From Chitinophagaceae bacterium (GTDB lineage Bacteria; Bacteroidota; Bacteroidia; Chitinophagales; Chitinophagaceae): DNA of 64,000 nucleotides. The DNA lies in NCBI GenBank assembly GCA_016699815.1, contig CP065012.1, positions 2,981,946 through 3,045,945 on the forward strand. Reading direction: 5' to 3'. Positions within the stretch are counted from its first letter, which is position 1, and every line of letters begins with the position of its first letter. The position numbers and the translations under genes are program-made. Below the pieces are notes generated by a model. The model was not told the origin of the DNA, made no database searches, and was given only the letters and a program-made list of their open reading frames with translations. Below, one piece after another: positions 1-8,995 of the stretch.

Positions 1-1032
1 CGGGTTCGTAAATAGTTTAATGTTTACTTGCGTAACAGGATTGGGATTATTTACCGGGCTGGTAGTATCCACAGGTAAAGGCCCTGCTGTGGCCAAAGAA
101 CCATCGCATACATAAGAATTTAAAATGCCATTCCTGGAGTTCCCTTTTGCAAAAAAGGCACGCATTTTATTTTTTTGTCCGTAGGTAAACATGTTCATGC
201 AGTCATCATCGGTAAGGTCCATAAAATTCATAAACATATCTCCATTTTCGTTTACAGAGCAAAGCGATACCCTGGGGAAACTTGGACAATAAAAATTGCG
301 GTAATATTGAGGAGGTGTATCATCCACATCATCACTACCGCAGTTGGCATCGCCCCAAATATGTTTTAAACCCAGCCAGTGGCCAACTTCATGAGTTGTA
401 GTGCGGCCCCTGGTAAATTCCGGTTGCAGGTTGCCAATAGTACCAAAGGCAGTATAGCTAATTACAACCCCATCTTTTGATAAATCCCCACCGGGAGTAG
501 TGGCATACCCCAGCACACGGCTTTGCATATTGCACACCCAAATATTCAGGTATTGCCGGCTATCCCAGGCATTTGCTCCTCCTTTGGAAGAAAACTTCAT
601 GTCGTCATTTGCCGGGAAGGCATTTTTACCGGTATATTTTCTTACAATTCCTGAAGTACTGTACCCTCCTGGAGCCACTTTTGCCAGGCAAAAATTTATA
701 CGGCAATCTGCAGCTTTATTTTTAAATACAGCAGGAACATTTATGGCATCGCTATTATGTTTCCGGTAATCTTTGTTGAGAACGGCAATTTGAGAAAGTA
801 TTTGTTCATCACTTATATTTTGAGCAGTAGTATTATATAAAACATGTACTACCACAGGGATATTGATGATTTCATTGGGAACAGTATCTCTTAAACTGGT
901 TCCTGAATTATCAAAAATACGGTTATTGCTTTGCATTACCGCTAATGCATGAAAATCCGAAGCGCAAATCCTTTGTGCTTTTAAAATAAAGGAGTTCAAC
1001 AAAAAAATAATTAGGCCAAAAATAAATTTCAT
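1..1032 (-). CDS. Secreted M43 (pappalysin-like) zinc metalloprotease, C-terminus cut by window edge
   Basis: The gene reads leftward from an ATG at 1032 and runs off the window after 344 codons without a stop. Residues 1-18 form a signal peptide (MKFIFGLIIFLL...) with a likely cleavage KA|Q. The zinc site HEVGHWLGLKH lies at residues 214-224, the HExxHxxGxxH signature of metzincins, and a Met-turn candidate (MNFMD) follows at about residue 268. Spacing, the Cys-containing loop after GLKH (IWGDANC) and the DTP motif fit family M43, whose members are secreted proteases, often T9SS cargo with a C-terminal sorting domain. That end is outside the window, so sorting cannot be judged. It is divergent from the glutaminyl cyclase gene. 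The family call is firm; the substrate is unknown. Confidence 0.88.
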   Translation of the reverse strand, partial: MKFIFGLIIFLLNSFILKAQRICASDFHALAVMQSNNRIFDNSGTSLRDTVPNEIINIPVVVHVLYNTTAQNISDEQILSQIAVLNKDYRKHNSDAINVPAVFKNKAADCRINFCLAKVAPGGYSTSGIVRKYTGKNAFPANDDMKFSSKGGANAWDSRQYLNIWVCNMQSRVLGYATTPGGDLSKDGVVISYTAFGTIGNLQPEFTRGRTTTHEVGHWLGLKHIWGDANCGSDDVDDTPPQYYRNFYCPSFPRVSLCSVNENGDMFMNFMDLTDDDCMNMFTYGQKNKMRAFFAKGNSRNGILNSYVCDGSLATAGPLPVDTTSPVNNPNPVTQVNIKLFTNP

Positions 1033-1282
1033 TTTTCCCCGAATGTGTAAGTTTACGCATGGGCATTGCAAACGATAATGGATACATAGTTCTACGAGGG
1101 AGGTATGAGTAGCCTTTAATTGGATATTGGTAATGCAGGTAAGGGGGTAACCATTTTTATACTATTGGGGGAAGAGTACAAACAGGTCCAGAGGATGGTT
1201 CAAATATAATATCCATATGCCAAAAGTCAAAATTTTTTGAATAATTTAAATTTTACTAATATCAAATAGCCTTATCCTTTGT

Positions 1283-1290
1283 TACATTTG
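1283..1290 (+). promoter_or_regulatory. Bacteroidota -7 element (TACATTTG) for the glutaminyl cyclase gene
   Basis: TACATTTG matches the TAnnTTTG -7 consensus of Bacteroidota. No good TTTG -33 box is seen 19-22 bases upstream. It lies 18 bases before the ATG at 1309. It would sit inside an upstream-extended reading frame starting at 1279, which argues for the 1309 start. Confidence 0.35.
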
Positions 1291-1308
1291 TGCAAAATTT
1301 ATCAATTA

Positions 1309-2118
1309 ATGAAAGTTTTTTTCTTTGTTCTGGTATGGACTTTTCTTGTATCCTGCAATAATAACAATCCCGATAGCGACCCGGAATTAGTATCCAACAG
1401 TAAAGCTGGGTTGGCTGCACCTACCTTACTATCTTATGCTGTAATTTCCCAATATTCGCATGATACCGGCGCTTATACGCAAGGCCTGCAATTGTATAAA
1501 GGTAAAATGTATGAAAGTACAGGTGATTACGAAAATTCTTCTATACGCATTACCGACTATAAAACCGGGAGGGTAGAACAAATTCACAAAATGGGTACCA
1601 AAGATATTTTTGGAGAAGGTATAACCATTTTGCATGATAAGATTTATCAACTCACCTGGGAAAGCAATGTAGTTTATGTATATGATATTAAAGATATTAC
1701 CAAACCCATAAAGCAATTTAAATGGGCCAGCGAAGGATGGGGAATTACCAATAATGGAACAGATTTAATTATAAGCGACGGCGTAACTTCCAATATTTAT
1801 TTTGTGGACCCCGAAACCTTCAGGATTAAAACCCAGGTAGGAGTGGTGGATAATAAGGGCCCTGTAGAGAATATAAATGAGTTGGAATTTATTAACGGGT
1901 TTATTTATGCCAATATTTACACTACCAATAAAATAGTTAAAATAGACCCTGAAAGCGGCCATGTAGTAGGGTATATGAATTTTGATAGCTTGCTGCCCGA
2001 TAATGAAAAAACAACACGTACCGATTATTTTAATGGGATAGCTTATGATAGTGCAAGCAAATCTATTTTTATTACCGGTAAGCGCTGGCCAAAACTATAT
2101 GAAATAAGGTTAAATTAA
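1309..2118 (+). CDS. Glutaminyl-peptide cyclotransferase (glutamine cyclotransferase), lipoprotein
   Basis: A 269-residue protein that should convert N-terminal glutamine of exported proteins into pyroglutamate. The family is the five-bladed beta-propeller plant-type cyclase (Glu_cyclase_2). I recognise YTQGLQLYKGKMYESTG near the mature N-terminus, then IFGEGIT, LTWESNVVYVYD and the late NGIAYD...ITGKRWPKLYEI block. The start at 1309 is preferred over the in-frame ATG at 1279, because it gives a compact signal peptide with lipobox LVSC (Cys16) and because a -7 promoter element overlaps the upstream ATG. The product is probably a lipid-anchored periplasmic or outer-membrane protein. It overlaps the end of the convergent methyltransferase gene by 9 bases. 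Many other exported proteins here have Gln right after the signal peptide, its expected substrates. Confidence 0.9.
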   Translation: MKVFFFVLVWTFLVSCNNNNPDSDPELVSNSKAGLAAPTLLSYAVISQYSHDTGAYTQGLQLYKGKMYESTGDYENSSIRITDYKTGRVEQIHKMGTKDIFGEGITILHDKIYQLTWESNVVYVYDIKDITKPIKQFKWASEGWGITNNGTDLIISDGVTSNIYFVDPETFRIKTQVGVVDNKGPVENINELEFINGFIYANIYTTNKIVKIDPESGHVVGYMNFDSLLPDNEKTTRTDYFNGIAYDSASKSIFITGKRWPKLYEIRLN

Positions 2119-3018
2119 AACCGGGTTATTTTCGTGCTCTATTATATAAATTACTGAACTGCACTTTTGTGTATTCATAAATGCTTTTACATTGGAAATA
2201 AAACCGGTGAGGAAGGCCGAAATTAAATTGGTATTTCCTGTTTTATATTTTTCACTGAGCATGCTTACATAAAAGCTGTCGAACCACATAGGTTTTACTG
2301 CTACTACTTTTAACTGATGTGCCTGTATTAATACCGATATGCTGGAAGGCGAAAAATGATAAAGGTGGCGGGGAACATCATATGCCGCCCAATACAGCCC
2401 GTATTTTTTTGCATCGTAACTAGTATAATTGGGCACTGCAACAAATAATTTGCCGGCAGGTTTTAATAAAATTTTTATTTGTTGAAGGTATCCTTGCAGG
2501 TCGTGCACATGCTCCAATACATGCCATAAGGTAATAGCATCAAAGCTATTGGCGGGTAATGTTTTAAAGTTTTCCGAAGGCAATGGAGCAATTTGATAGA
2601 GGCTTTGTGCCTTTTCCCTTGCAGTATTATCCGGTTCAAGGCCGGTTATTTGCCAGCCTGCCGATTTCATTGTATGTAAAAATGCAGCAGTGCCGCAGCC
2701 AATATCTAAAATAGTACCTGTAGTTTTTTGAGTAAAACGGGTTACCATATTTTTTTTGGAAACCAGCGTAATGTTTCGCACTTTATGGTAAAGTTTATTT
2801 ACCAGGCCTTGTGCCGTATCGCTGTGAGAAATATAATTTTCCGATTTATAATAGGCGCCAATTTCGTTCGGTGCCGGAATGTTATTGGTAAAAGCAGCCG
2901 TACATTTTTTACATTGAATAACCGGGAAAAATTTTCCGCTTACGGTATAATCTTTTGCCTGTAAAAAAATTTCAATTTCATTGCTGCCGCAAACAGGGCA
3001 ACTGCTGTAATGAACCAT
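2110..3018 (-). CDS. Class I SAM-dependent methyltransferase with N-terminal Cys4 zinc-ribbon
   Basis: A 302-residue cytosolic methyltransferase. The N-terminus carries two CxxC pairs (Cys7/Cys10 and Cys36/Cys39), a probable structural zinc ribbon. The SAM-binding motif I ILDIGCG lies at residues 103-109, the acidic residue ending strand 2 in GLEPDN, and the post-motif TLWHVLEHV. This arrangement (zinc ribbon, Methyltransf_23-type core, C-terminal extension) is common in Bacteroidota and often found near surface-glycan or envelope genes. It is the last gene of the minus-strand run TPR-barrel-HU-CCDC81-methyltransferase, one base after the HU gene's stop, so translational coupling is likely. 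The substrate cannot be told from sequence. Confidence 0.85.
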   Translation of the reverse strand: MVHYSSCPVCGSNEIEIFLQAKDYTVSGKFFPVIQCKKCTAAFTNNIPAPNEIGAYYKSENYISHSDTAQGLVNKLYHKVRNITLVSKKNMVTRFTQKTTGTILDIGCGTAAFLHTMKSAGWQITGLEPDNTAREKAQSLYQIAPLPSENFKTLPANSFDAITLWHVLEHVHDLQGYLQQIKILLKPAGKLFVAVPNYTSYDAKKYGLYWAAYDVPRHLYHFSPSSISVLIQAHQLKVVAVKPMWFDSFYVSMLSEKYKTGNTNLISAFLTGFISNVKAFMNTQKCSSVIYIIEHENNPVLI

Positions 3019-3019
3019 T

Positions 3020-3661
3020 TTATTTTAGTTGGTAGCTTTCTGTGAGGTTATTGGATTGTACCGGTTGTGCATTTCCTGAATTAGTATTGTGCCTTTGGCT
3101 ATTGAAATAAATGAGTATGAAAAGTAGAGAAAGCAAAGCAATAATAGCAGGTGCAATCCACCATTTATTTCGTGTAGCCATTGTTTTTTCGCTGTAAAAT
3201 TCCGACATAGCTGCAGTAGTGGTAAGTTTATCACCTACTACCATATCGTGCGACTCATTGGGATGGATTATTTTTTCTGCTTTAACATCCGGTGCAAAGG
3301 TTTTGGGTAATGGAAAATTACGGAAGCCGGTTTTATTTCCGGGGTCTTTATAAAACACACCTATGGATGCTAATGGTAATTCCCCGTGAACAGGAAGTTC
3401 AGAAATTTGCCTGCAAAAATGTGTAAGCCTATTTTTGGCTTCCCAGGTTGGGATATTTTCTATTTCCGCAATGTACAATTCAAATTCTTCCGGCAATATT
3501 TTTGTACCTGTTTCAGAAAGGTAGATTGTAGGCACCGGGGCAATGGCTTTTTTATCTCCTACAGAAATATAGGCGCTTCCGTCGAGGAGTTCCAAAGAAC
3601 CGATTCCCGGTAAGGGACAGTTTTTGTGCTGAAACAGGTATGTTGCAATATGCTTTTCCAC
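3020..3661 (-). CDS. HU-CCDC81-like domain protein with one transmembrane helix
   Basis: A 213-residue protein. The N-terminal part (MEKHIATYLFQHKNCPLPGIGSL...) matches what I know of the prokaryotic HU-CCDC81 tandem domains found almost only in Bacteroidota: residues 1-60 fit the first HU-like fold and 61-135 the second. A single hydrophobic helix follows at about 168-186, then a polar Asn/Gln/Ser tail. Family members usually continue into a long periplasmic part with a SPOR peptidoglycan-binding domain. Here the periplasmic tail is only about 27 residues, so this is a short form. The HU-like part would be cytosolic. It lies 13 bases after the barrel gene and one base before the methyltransferase gene. 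A role tying envelope to cytoplasm is inference. Confidence 0.7.
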   Translation of the reverse strand: MEKHIATYLFQHKNCPLPGIGSLELLDGSAYISVGDKKAIAPVPTIYLSETGTKILPEEFELYIAEIENIPTWEAKNRLTHFCRQISELPVHGELPLASIGVFYKDPGNKTGFRNFPLPKTFAPDVKAEKIIHPNESHDMVVGDKLTTTAAMSEFYSEKTMATRNKWWIAPAIIALLSLLFILIYFNSQRHNTNSGNAQPVQSNNLTESYQLK

Positions 3662-3674
3662 TTTTGCAAAAATA

Positions 3675-5324
3675 TTAAAAACGAACTATAATGCCGCCTA
3701 AAACATTAATGCCATAAACAGGGTAGTTGTGCCAGCGTTCATATTTGTTGCTGAAAAGGTTATTGGCATTGAGCCACACACAGAATTGCCTGTTTATAGT
3801 GAACTCTGCACCAAGGCTAAGGTCGCTGGCATTTCCTGTAAAATCATGTGTTCCGCCTTTTTCTATATATTTTGGTGCAGCAAACATATATAAATCTCCT
3901 TTGAGCATTAATTTTTTTAAGGGCCAATACCTTACCGATCCGTTGAATTCCATAGGCAAAGTATGCCAGGCTTTCTTATTTACATCAATGCCGGTGTAGC
4001 CGTTCATAGTAAGCGATGCAGTAAGGCTTAATTTATCCTGTAAAATATAACTGGCATCGGTATGGATGCGTAAATTGCCTGCAGTAGGTTCATAAGCAAT
4101 TAAAAAACCTTTACTATCCGTTGCCGTGTCATTTATAAATAAAGCAAAGTTGTTGTAAGATACGATGCCCAGTTTAGCAGCAAGGTTAAAATGTTTACCT
4201 AAAGTAGTTTTTAGCCCGCCGTATATTTCTGTTTCTTTTGTATTTACCTGTGTGTTGTTGTGCAATAAATACGGGTTCCGCAGGCTTAGGTTCCGGTAAG
4301 TATTTTTATTTAATGCACCTACAATACCGGCCTGCACCGAAAAATTTTTATCCGGCAAAAAAGCTTCTCCATAAATATTGGGCAATAAGCTCAACCTGCC
4401 ATTGTCCCAGGTGGGTATTATTCCGGCATTGAGTTGAAACGCATCTCCATTATACTTTACCAAAGGTAAAATTTGAACAACATTATTATTGAAAAAATAA
4501 TTATTGGGTATGTACCCTTTTGTACTGTATCGGGTAAGGTCTGCTTTTATTTCTGCACTTGCAGAAAACTGTTTATTAATGGTAAGTTCTGCAGGCAGGT
4601 TAATGTTTATGGTACGTTCGCTAAGGTTATCTACACTGGCATAAAAATCAACGGCTATATTGGGGTTGTAATTGACGCCAAGCGAATTTTCCGCAAGGTT
4701 TCTAAAGCCTGCGGTTAAGTTCAATTCCTGCAGGTGTTGAATTACATCGGCTTTAGAATAATTGTAAAGGGTATGGTTGTATCCGTACCTGCTGTAATCG
4801 TTTTTGGCAAGGCACAATGAGCCGTATAATTCATTTTGATTGATAAAATAACTCCCGGCAGCTTTGGCATTTAAGTTGTAGAAATTTTGAAATTCAATAT
4901 CTTTTCCTTTTGAGCTAACAAAATTTCCGGTAATATTCAGTAAATATTTTTTACCATCGCCAAAACCCAGCCCAGCTGCGGCATATCCGGTTGTATAATT
5001 TCCAACACCTGCTTTTATAAAATGCCTGTTGCCCAGGTAAAGGTTTGTGTCCTGTACTAAGGCAAGCGGCCTTAAAGGAATTGGCTGGTATGCATAAAAT
5101 AGGTTTTGGGGCGGAATATAATAAGGCGCAACAGTTCGGTTGGTATCGGCGGGCAGGTGTGTGCCCGAAAAATTCAATTTAGCGGCATTGCGTAGCACAG
5201 GTTGGTACTCGGTAGTGATGCTAATGGATTGTGTGCTGTCTCTTTGGGCATTTGCCAGGAGTACGCTAAAAATTCCGGTTACAATAAAACAAAATCTTAA
5301 TTTGGTATTTGACATAAAACGCAT
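3675..5324 (-). CDS. Outer-membrane beta-barrel protein (TonB-dependent-receptor-like barrel, no plug)
   Basis: A protein of up to 549 residues with a signal peptide ending LLANA|Q. The body is rich in alternating aromatic/polar strands (YLNITGNFVSSKG, LSLTASLTMNGYTG, LGAEFTINRQFCVWLNANNL) and ends in ...GGIIVRF, the terminal aromatic typical of outer-membrane barrels. The late segment NNLFSNKYERWHNYPVYG closely resembles the C-terminus of TonB-dependent receptors, but the short length leaves no room for a plug domain and I see no TonB box. The ATG at 5324 lies 3 bases after the stop of the TPR gene; a second ATG three codons in (5315) is equally plausible. Pairing with a roughly 1000-residue TPR protein and an HU-CCDC81 gene suggests a conserved envelope module, of unknown function. 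Confidence 0.75.
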   Translation of the reverse strand: MRFMSNTKLRFCFIVTGIFSVLLANAQRDSTQSISITTEYQPVLRNAAKLNFSGTHLPADTNRTVAPYYIPPQNLFYAYQPIPLRPLALVQDTNLYLGNRHFIKAGVGNYTTGYAAAGLGFGDGKKYLLNITGNFVSSKGKDIEFQNFYNLNAKAAGSYFINQNELYGSLCLAKNDYSRYGYNHTLYNYSKADVIQHLQELNLTAGFRNLAENSLGVNYNPNIAVDFYASVDNLSERTININLPAELTINKQFSASAEIKADLTRYSTKGYIPNNYFFNNNVVQILPLVKYNGDAFQLNAGIIPTWDNGRLSLLPNIYGEAFLPDKNFSVQAGIVGALNKNTYRNLSLRNPYLLHNNTQVNTKETEIYGGLKTTLGKHFNLAAKLGIVSYNNFALFINDTATDSKGFLIAYEPTAGNLRIHTDASYILQDKLSLTASLTMNGYTGIDVNKKAWHTLPMEFNGSVRYWPLKKLMLKGDLYMFAAPKYIEKGGTHDFTGNASDLSLGAEFTINRQFCVWLNANNLFSNKYERWHNYPVYGINVLGGIIVRF

Positions 5325-5327
5325 AGG

Positions 5328-8300
5328 TTAATCGGCAATTTTAGATTGTTTTTTTTCTGCAGCAACTGCAGCATCAAATTTTTGTTCTGCTTCTTTTTTT
5401 AATTCGGGTATCGCAGCATTTTTAGCTACACTTTCAAATGTGGCTTTTGCATTAAAATAATCTTTTTGCAGCATAAAAATATCGCCCAAAAGCAAGTATG
5501 CTTTGGTTACCCACAAATCATATGAGCCGGTTTCTTTAATTACAGACATTGCGGCTTTTTCGGCAGCAGGTAAGTTATTGAGCAAAAACTGGCACTGTGC
5601 CGATTCGTACCTTGCTTCGGCGCCCCATGCTGATTTATTAATGACTGCAACAGATTTAAATGAAGCAATGGCAGCAGCGCAATCGCCGGAGCGTTGCTGG
5701 GCTTTTCCCAACAGCAGGTAACCAATGGATTTATCGTCGGTACTTATTCCTTTTTTGCTTACCAATTCTTTTGCAATCACATTGGCTTCTGCATAATCTT
5801 TAAGTAGGTAATGGCTGCGTACAAGGCCACGCAAGGCTTCCAGCAAATTATCCTGTGATGTTGCATTGTTTTTTAGATCGGTGAAATATTTTTTTGCTTT
5901 GGTAAAATCTTTTAGTTCAAAGTAATTTATTTGTGCCGCCTGCAGTGTGGCTTTTTCGTAATATTTGTTCAATCCTTTGCTGTTGATAAACTCATAACCT
6001 GCAAGCGCTTCATTGGGTTTTTTCTGGTTGCGGTAACACTCGCTGCGCAGGTAATACATTTCAATAATATGCACACCGTTGGAATAGGTATTGATATAGC
6101 TGTTGAGCGCCGGAATAGCCGCATCGCAGTTGCCGGTATTGTATTTAAGCAATGCAGCGTTATAGGTGAGTTCATCTGCTTCGGTGGCAGATACAATTTT
6201 CCCGTTTTCCTTCATGAGCTGCAGGTACTCATTGGGGTTGCCTTCTTCTACATAAATATCTTTTATATTAATTAATGCATCATTGGCTTCGGCGCTTTGC
6301 GGATATTTTTGTATCAATTCCTTATAACTGCTTAATGCCTGTTTATTGTTATTGGCATTATAATACGCCAATGCTTTTTTTGCAAGGGCTTTTGGCTTCA
6401 TACCTTCATTGGAGGAAACCAGTATTTTATCCAGGTAAGGAATGGCTTCGCCAAATTTTTCATCGGTAATGTAGGTAAGTGCAATTTCCAAATTGGCATC
6501 CTGTGCAAGGCTGCTGCCGGGATATTGATTTTGCAGGCTGTTCATCAACTTAATTTTTTCATTGCTGCTTTTAATACCTGCAATCATTGCTCTTTGGTAT
6601 AAAGCATAATCACTTTGGGGCAGGGCCAATAAGGTAATTTGGGTGTACATCGCATTTGCCTGCTGGTAATTTTTGAGCATATAGTTACAATCGGCGCTGC
6701 GTAAATATGAATCTTGTATTACTGTTGATGAATTGCTGTTTACCGTTTTGGTTACTTGTTCAAAAAAAGCAAGCGCCTGTTTATAATCCTGTTTGTGCAT
6801 CCATGCATAGCCAAGGTTGTATTTTGCAGTAGTTAAACTTGCTTCACCAAGTGTGGGTGAATTCGTAGGGATAAAGGCATTGAAATACCTTATTGCCGCA
6901 TCAAAATTTTGCTGGCGGTAGGCTATTTCCCCTTTCCAAAACTGGGCATAAGGCAAAATAGAACCTGCGTATTGGTTGGCAATAATCTTACTCAGCAAGT
7001 CATCGGCTTTATTAATTTGCTGGTCGTTAATAAATTCCATGGCCCGCCCAAATAAAATTTTGGGATAGGCTTTTTGCATGGCAAGCGTAGGGCTATTAAA
7101 TGTTTCGTACAATTGCAGGGCCTCAGAAAAATTGCTGGTATTGGTTAAAAGTAACACTAATAGTTCCCGTGCTTCATTATTGTTAGCAGCATTGGGATAG
7201 TCCTGTAAATAAGTTTTTATTTCTTTTAAAGCTACATCCTGGTAGCCCAGTTCATATGAAAGCTTTGCATAATTAAACCTGCTTACCTGCTGTTGTGCTG
7301 CATTGCTGCTGTTATAGGCACAAAATTGAAATGCATTTCTTGCAGCATTTTTATTGCCTGTTTTTAAATAAAGGCCACCCAAAAGGTACATGCTGTTTTG
7401 ACCCATGGAGTCTTTTTCGTTGCTGAGTTGCTTAAAGCCTTCAATGGCTTTTTGGGTTTGATTTTGTACATAATAGCAATAGCTTAGTTCATAAAGCACT
7501 TCCTTGCTCACTTTATCATTATTGTTCACATAGTTTTCTAAAAGTGGCAGGGCATTTGCAAAATCTTTTTTCTCAAAATAGGCTTGTCCCATCAGTAGCC
7601 TTAGCCTGTCAGCATAATAAATATTGGGATATTTTTGTAATACCGCCTGGCCATAGCTCAACGCTTCATCTTTATTTCCCTGAAAATAATAAATTTCGGT
7701 AATGTAATATGGAACCACGCCTTTGTATTCCTCGTAAATTTCTACCAGTTTAAAGGCCCTTAAAGCTTCAGTAAAATCTTTATCATAGTAAGAAATAAAG
7801 CCGTAATAATAATTTGCCGGTATATAATATTTATTTTCCTGCACCTGTTGTATTTCGTTAAACAATGGTTTGGCTTCGGCAAATCTTTTTAAGTTAAACA
7901 AAGAGTAGGCTTTTTCAAATTTAGCGTCGGCAATTTGTTCATTGCTTAAATTATCGTAGCCGGAGCGGGAAAAATATTCTACAGCATTCAGGTAATCATC
8001 ATTTAAAAAATAATAATGAGCAAGGTGAAAACTTATTAACTGCCGGCGGGGTTCATTGGTAACGGATGCAATATAATTTATGGCTTCATTTTTTGCAGGC
8101 TCCTGCATTAATTTTAGCCCGCAAAGCACATAAAAAAAATCCACATCTTCATTTATATAATTATGGTTGCTTGCCATGTTTTCCGGGTACATTGTTTTTA
8201 ATTCCTTTACGGCAGTGTACGCAAAGGCATATTCTTCTTTGGTAATATGTTCTTTTACTTCTTTGTACTTTTTTTCCTTGTCTGTTACAAAATGAGTTGG

Positions 8301-8360
8301 CTGGGCAATAGACGGGAAAAAAAATAGCATTACCACAAAAAATATAATAAGCTTTTGCAT
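5328..8360 (-). CDS. Large periplasmic tetratricopeptide-repeat protein
   Basis: A 1010-residue protein with signal peptide (MQKLIIFFVVMLFFFPSIA|Q) followed by almost continuous TPR-like helical repeats, visible as recurring blocks such as AKFEKAYSLFNLKRFAEAKPLF, YYYGFISYYDKDFTEALRAF and RADCNYML-type units. Typical TPR positions (small residue, Y/F, A, P) recur every 34-37 residues over roughly residues 30-990. It would be a periplasmic or outer-membrane-associated scaffold. It is the first gene of the four-gene minus-strand run; the barrel gene starts 3 bases after its stop. Such long TPR proteins in Bacteroidota are often annotated only by their repeats, so no specific partner can be named beyond its operon neighbours. 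Confidence 0.85.
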   Translation of the reverse strand: MQKLIIFFVVMLFFFPSIAQPTHFVTDKEKKYKEVKEHITKEEYAFAYTAVKELKTMYPENMASNHNYINEDVDFFYVLCGLKLMQEPAKNEAINYIASVTNEPRRQLISFHLAHYYFLNDDYLNAVEYFSRSGYDNLSNEQIADAKFEKAYSLFNLKRFAEAKPLFNEIQQVQENKYYIPANYYYGFISYYDKDFTEALRAFKLVEIYEEYKGVVPYYITEIYYFQGNKDEALSYGQAVLQKYPNIYYADRLRLLMGQAYFEKKDFANALPLLENYVNNNDKVSKEVLYELSYCYYVQNQTQKAIEGFKQLSNEKDSMGQNSMYLLGGLYLKTGNKNAARNAFQFCAYNSSNAAQQQVSRFNYAKLSYELGYQDVALKEIKTYLQDYPNAANNNEARELLVLLLTNTSNFSEALQLYETFNSPTLAMQKAYPKILFGRAMEFINDQQINKADDLLSKIIANQYAGSILPYAQFWKGEIAYRQQNFDAAIRYFNAFIPTNSPTLGEASLTTAKYNLGYAWMHKQDYKQALAFFEQVTKTVNSNSSTVIQDSYLRSADCNYMLKNYQQANAMYTQITLLALPQSDYALYQRAMIAGIKSSNEKIKLMNSLQNQYPGSSLAQDANLEIALTYITDEKFGEAIPYLDKILVSSNEGMKPKALAKKALAYYNANNNKQALSSYKELIQKYPQSAEANDALINIKDIYVEEGNPNEYLQLMKENGKIVSATEADELTYNAALLKYNTGNCDAAIPALNSYINTYSNGVHIIEMYYLRSECYRNQKKPNEALAGYEFINSKGLNKYYEKATLQAAQINYFELKDFTKAKKYFTDLKNNATSQDNLLEALRGLVRSHYLLKDYAEANVIAKELVSKKGISTDDKSIGYLLLGKAQQRSGDCAAAIASFKSVAVINKSAWGAEARYESAQCQFLLNNLPAAEKAAMSVIKETGSYDLWVTKAYLLLGDIFMLQKDYFNAKATFESVAKNAAIPELKKEAEQKFDAAVAAEKKQSKIAD

Positions 8361-8554
8361 TATTGGGTTAGTTAAATTAAAAACTAGATAACAAAATTAA
8401 ATCCAAACAAGCCGTTAATTGCAGCCGTTGTGAATATGTTGAAAACAATCTACCGAGGCAAAACTATTTTCAATTGCTGTTAAAAGAATGGTAAAAGAAG
8501 TAGGTTTAATTAAAAGGGAATAGCTATTTTTACGCAAAAATTATTTCTATATTT

Positions 8555-8962
8555 ATGGCAAAATTTTTATCAACCAAGTATTCTGCCACAGCATTTGATG
8601 TGGCAATTCTTATTCTGAGGGTGGCATCAGGTGTTTTGATGATGAACCATGGCTATGGTAAGCTCATTCATTTTTCTGAGTATAAAGTAAAGTTTATGAG
8701 TTTTATGGGCCTGGGCCAAACTACATCTTTGCTCCTGGTTGTTTTTGCCGAATTCTTTTGTGCTTTGTTTATTGTATTGGGACTGTTCACCCGCTTTGCC
8801 GTAATACCACTTATTATTGCAATGTGTGTAGCCCTGTTTATGGCACACAGTGGCGATTTTTTTGGTGACGGCGAAAAAGCAACATTATACATTGGCGCAT
8901 TTGTAACCTTGCTGCTGGTAGGGCCGGGCAGGTTTAGCGTAGACAGGTTGTTTGGAAAATAG
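8555..8962 (+). CDS. DoxX family small membrane protein
   Basis: A 135-residue protein with four predicted transmembrane segments (about residues 13-30, 50-70, 75-95 and 105-122). The opening ILRVASGVLMMNHGYGKLIHF and the later FAEFFCALFIVLGLFTRFAVIPL are characteristic of the DoxX/DoxD-like family. Bacterial DoxX proteins are poorly defined inner-membrane proteins linked to redox or oxidative-stress functions in some species; which applies here is unknown. It is a single gene on the plus strand between the divergent TPR operon and the convergent epimerase gene, 33 bases apart. Confidence 0.88.
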   Translation: MAKFLSTKYSATAFDVAILILRVASGVLMMNHGYGKLIHFSEYKVKFMSFMGLGQTTSLLLVVFAEFFCALFIVLGLFTRFAVIPLIIAMCVALFMAHSGDFFGDGEKATLYIGAFVTLLLVGPGRFSVDRLFGK

Positions 8963-8995
8963 TTAGGATATTTTTTTGTTTAGAAAATTGTTGCA

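Noticed and set aside
1279..1308. Upstream ATG extending the glutaminyl cyclase by ten residues
   Set aside because: It overlaps a -7 promoter element and would bury the lipoprotein signal behind a polar stretch.
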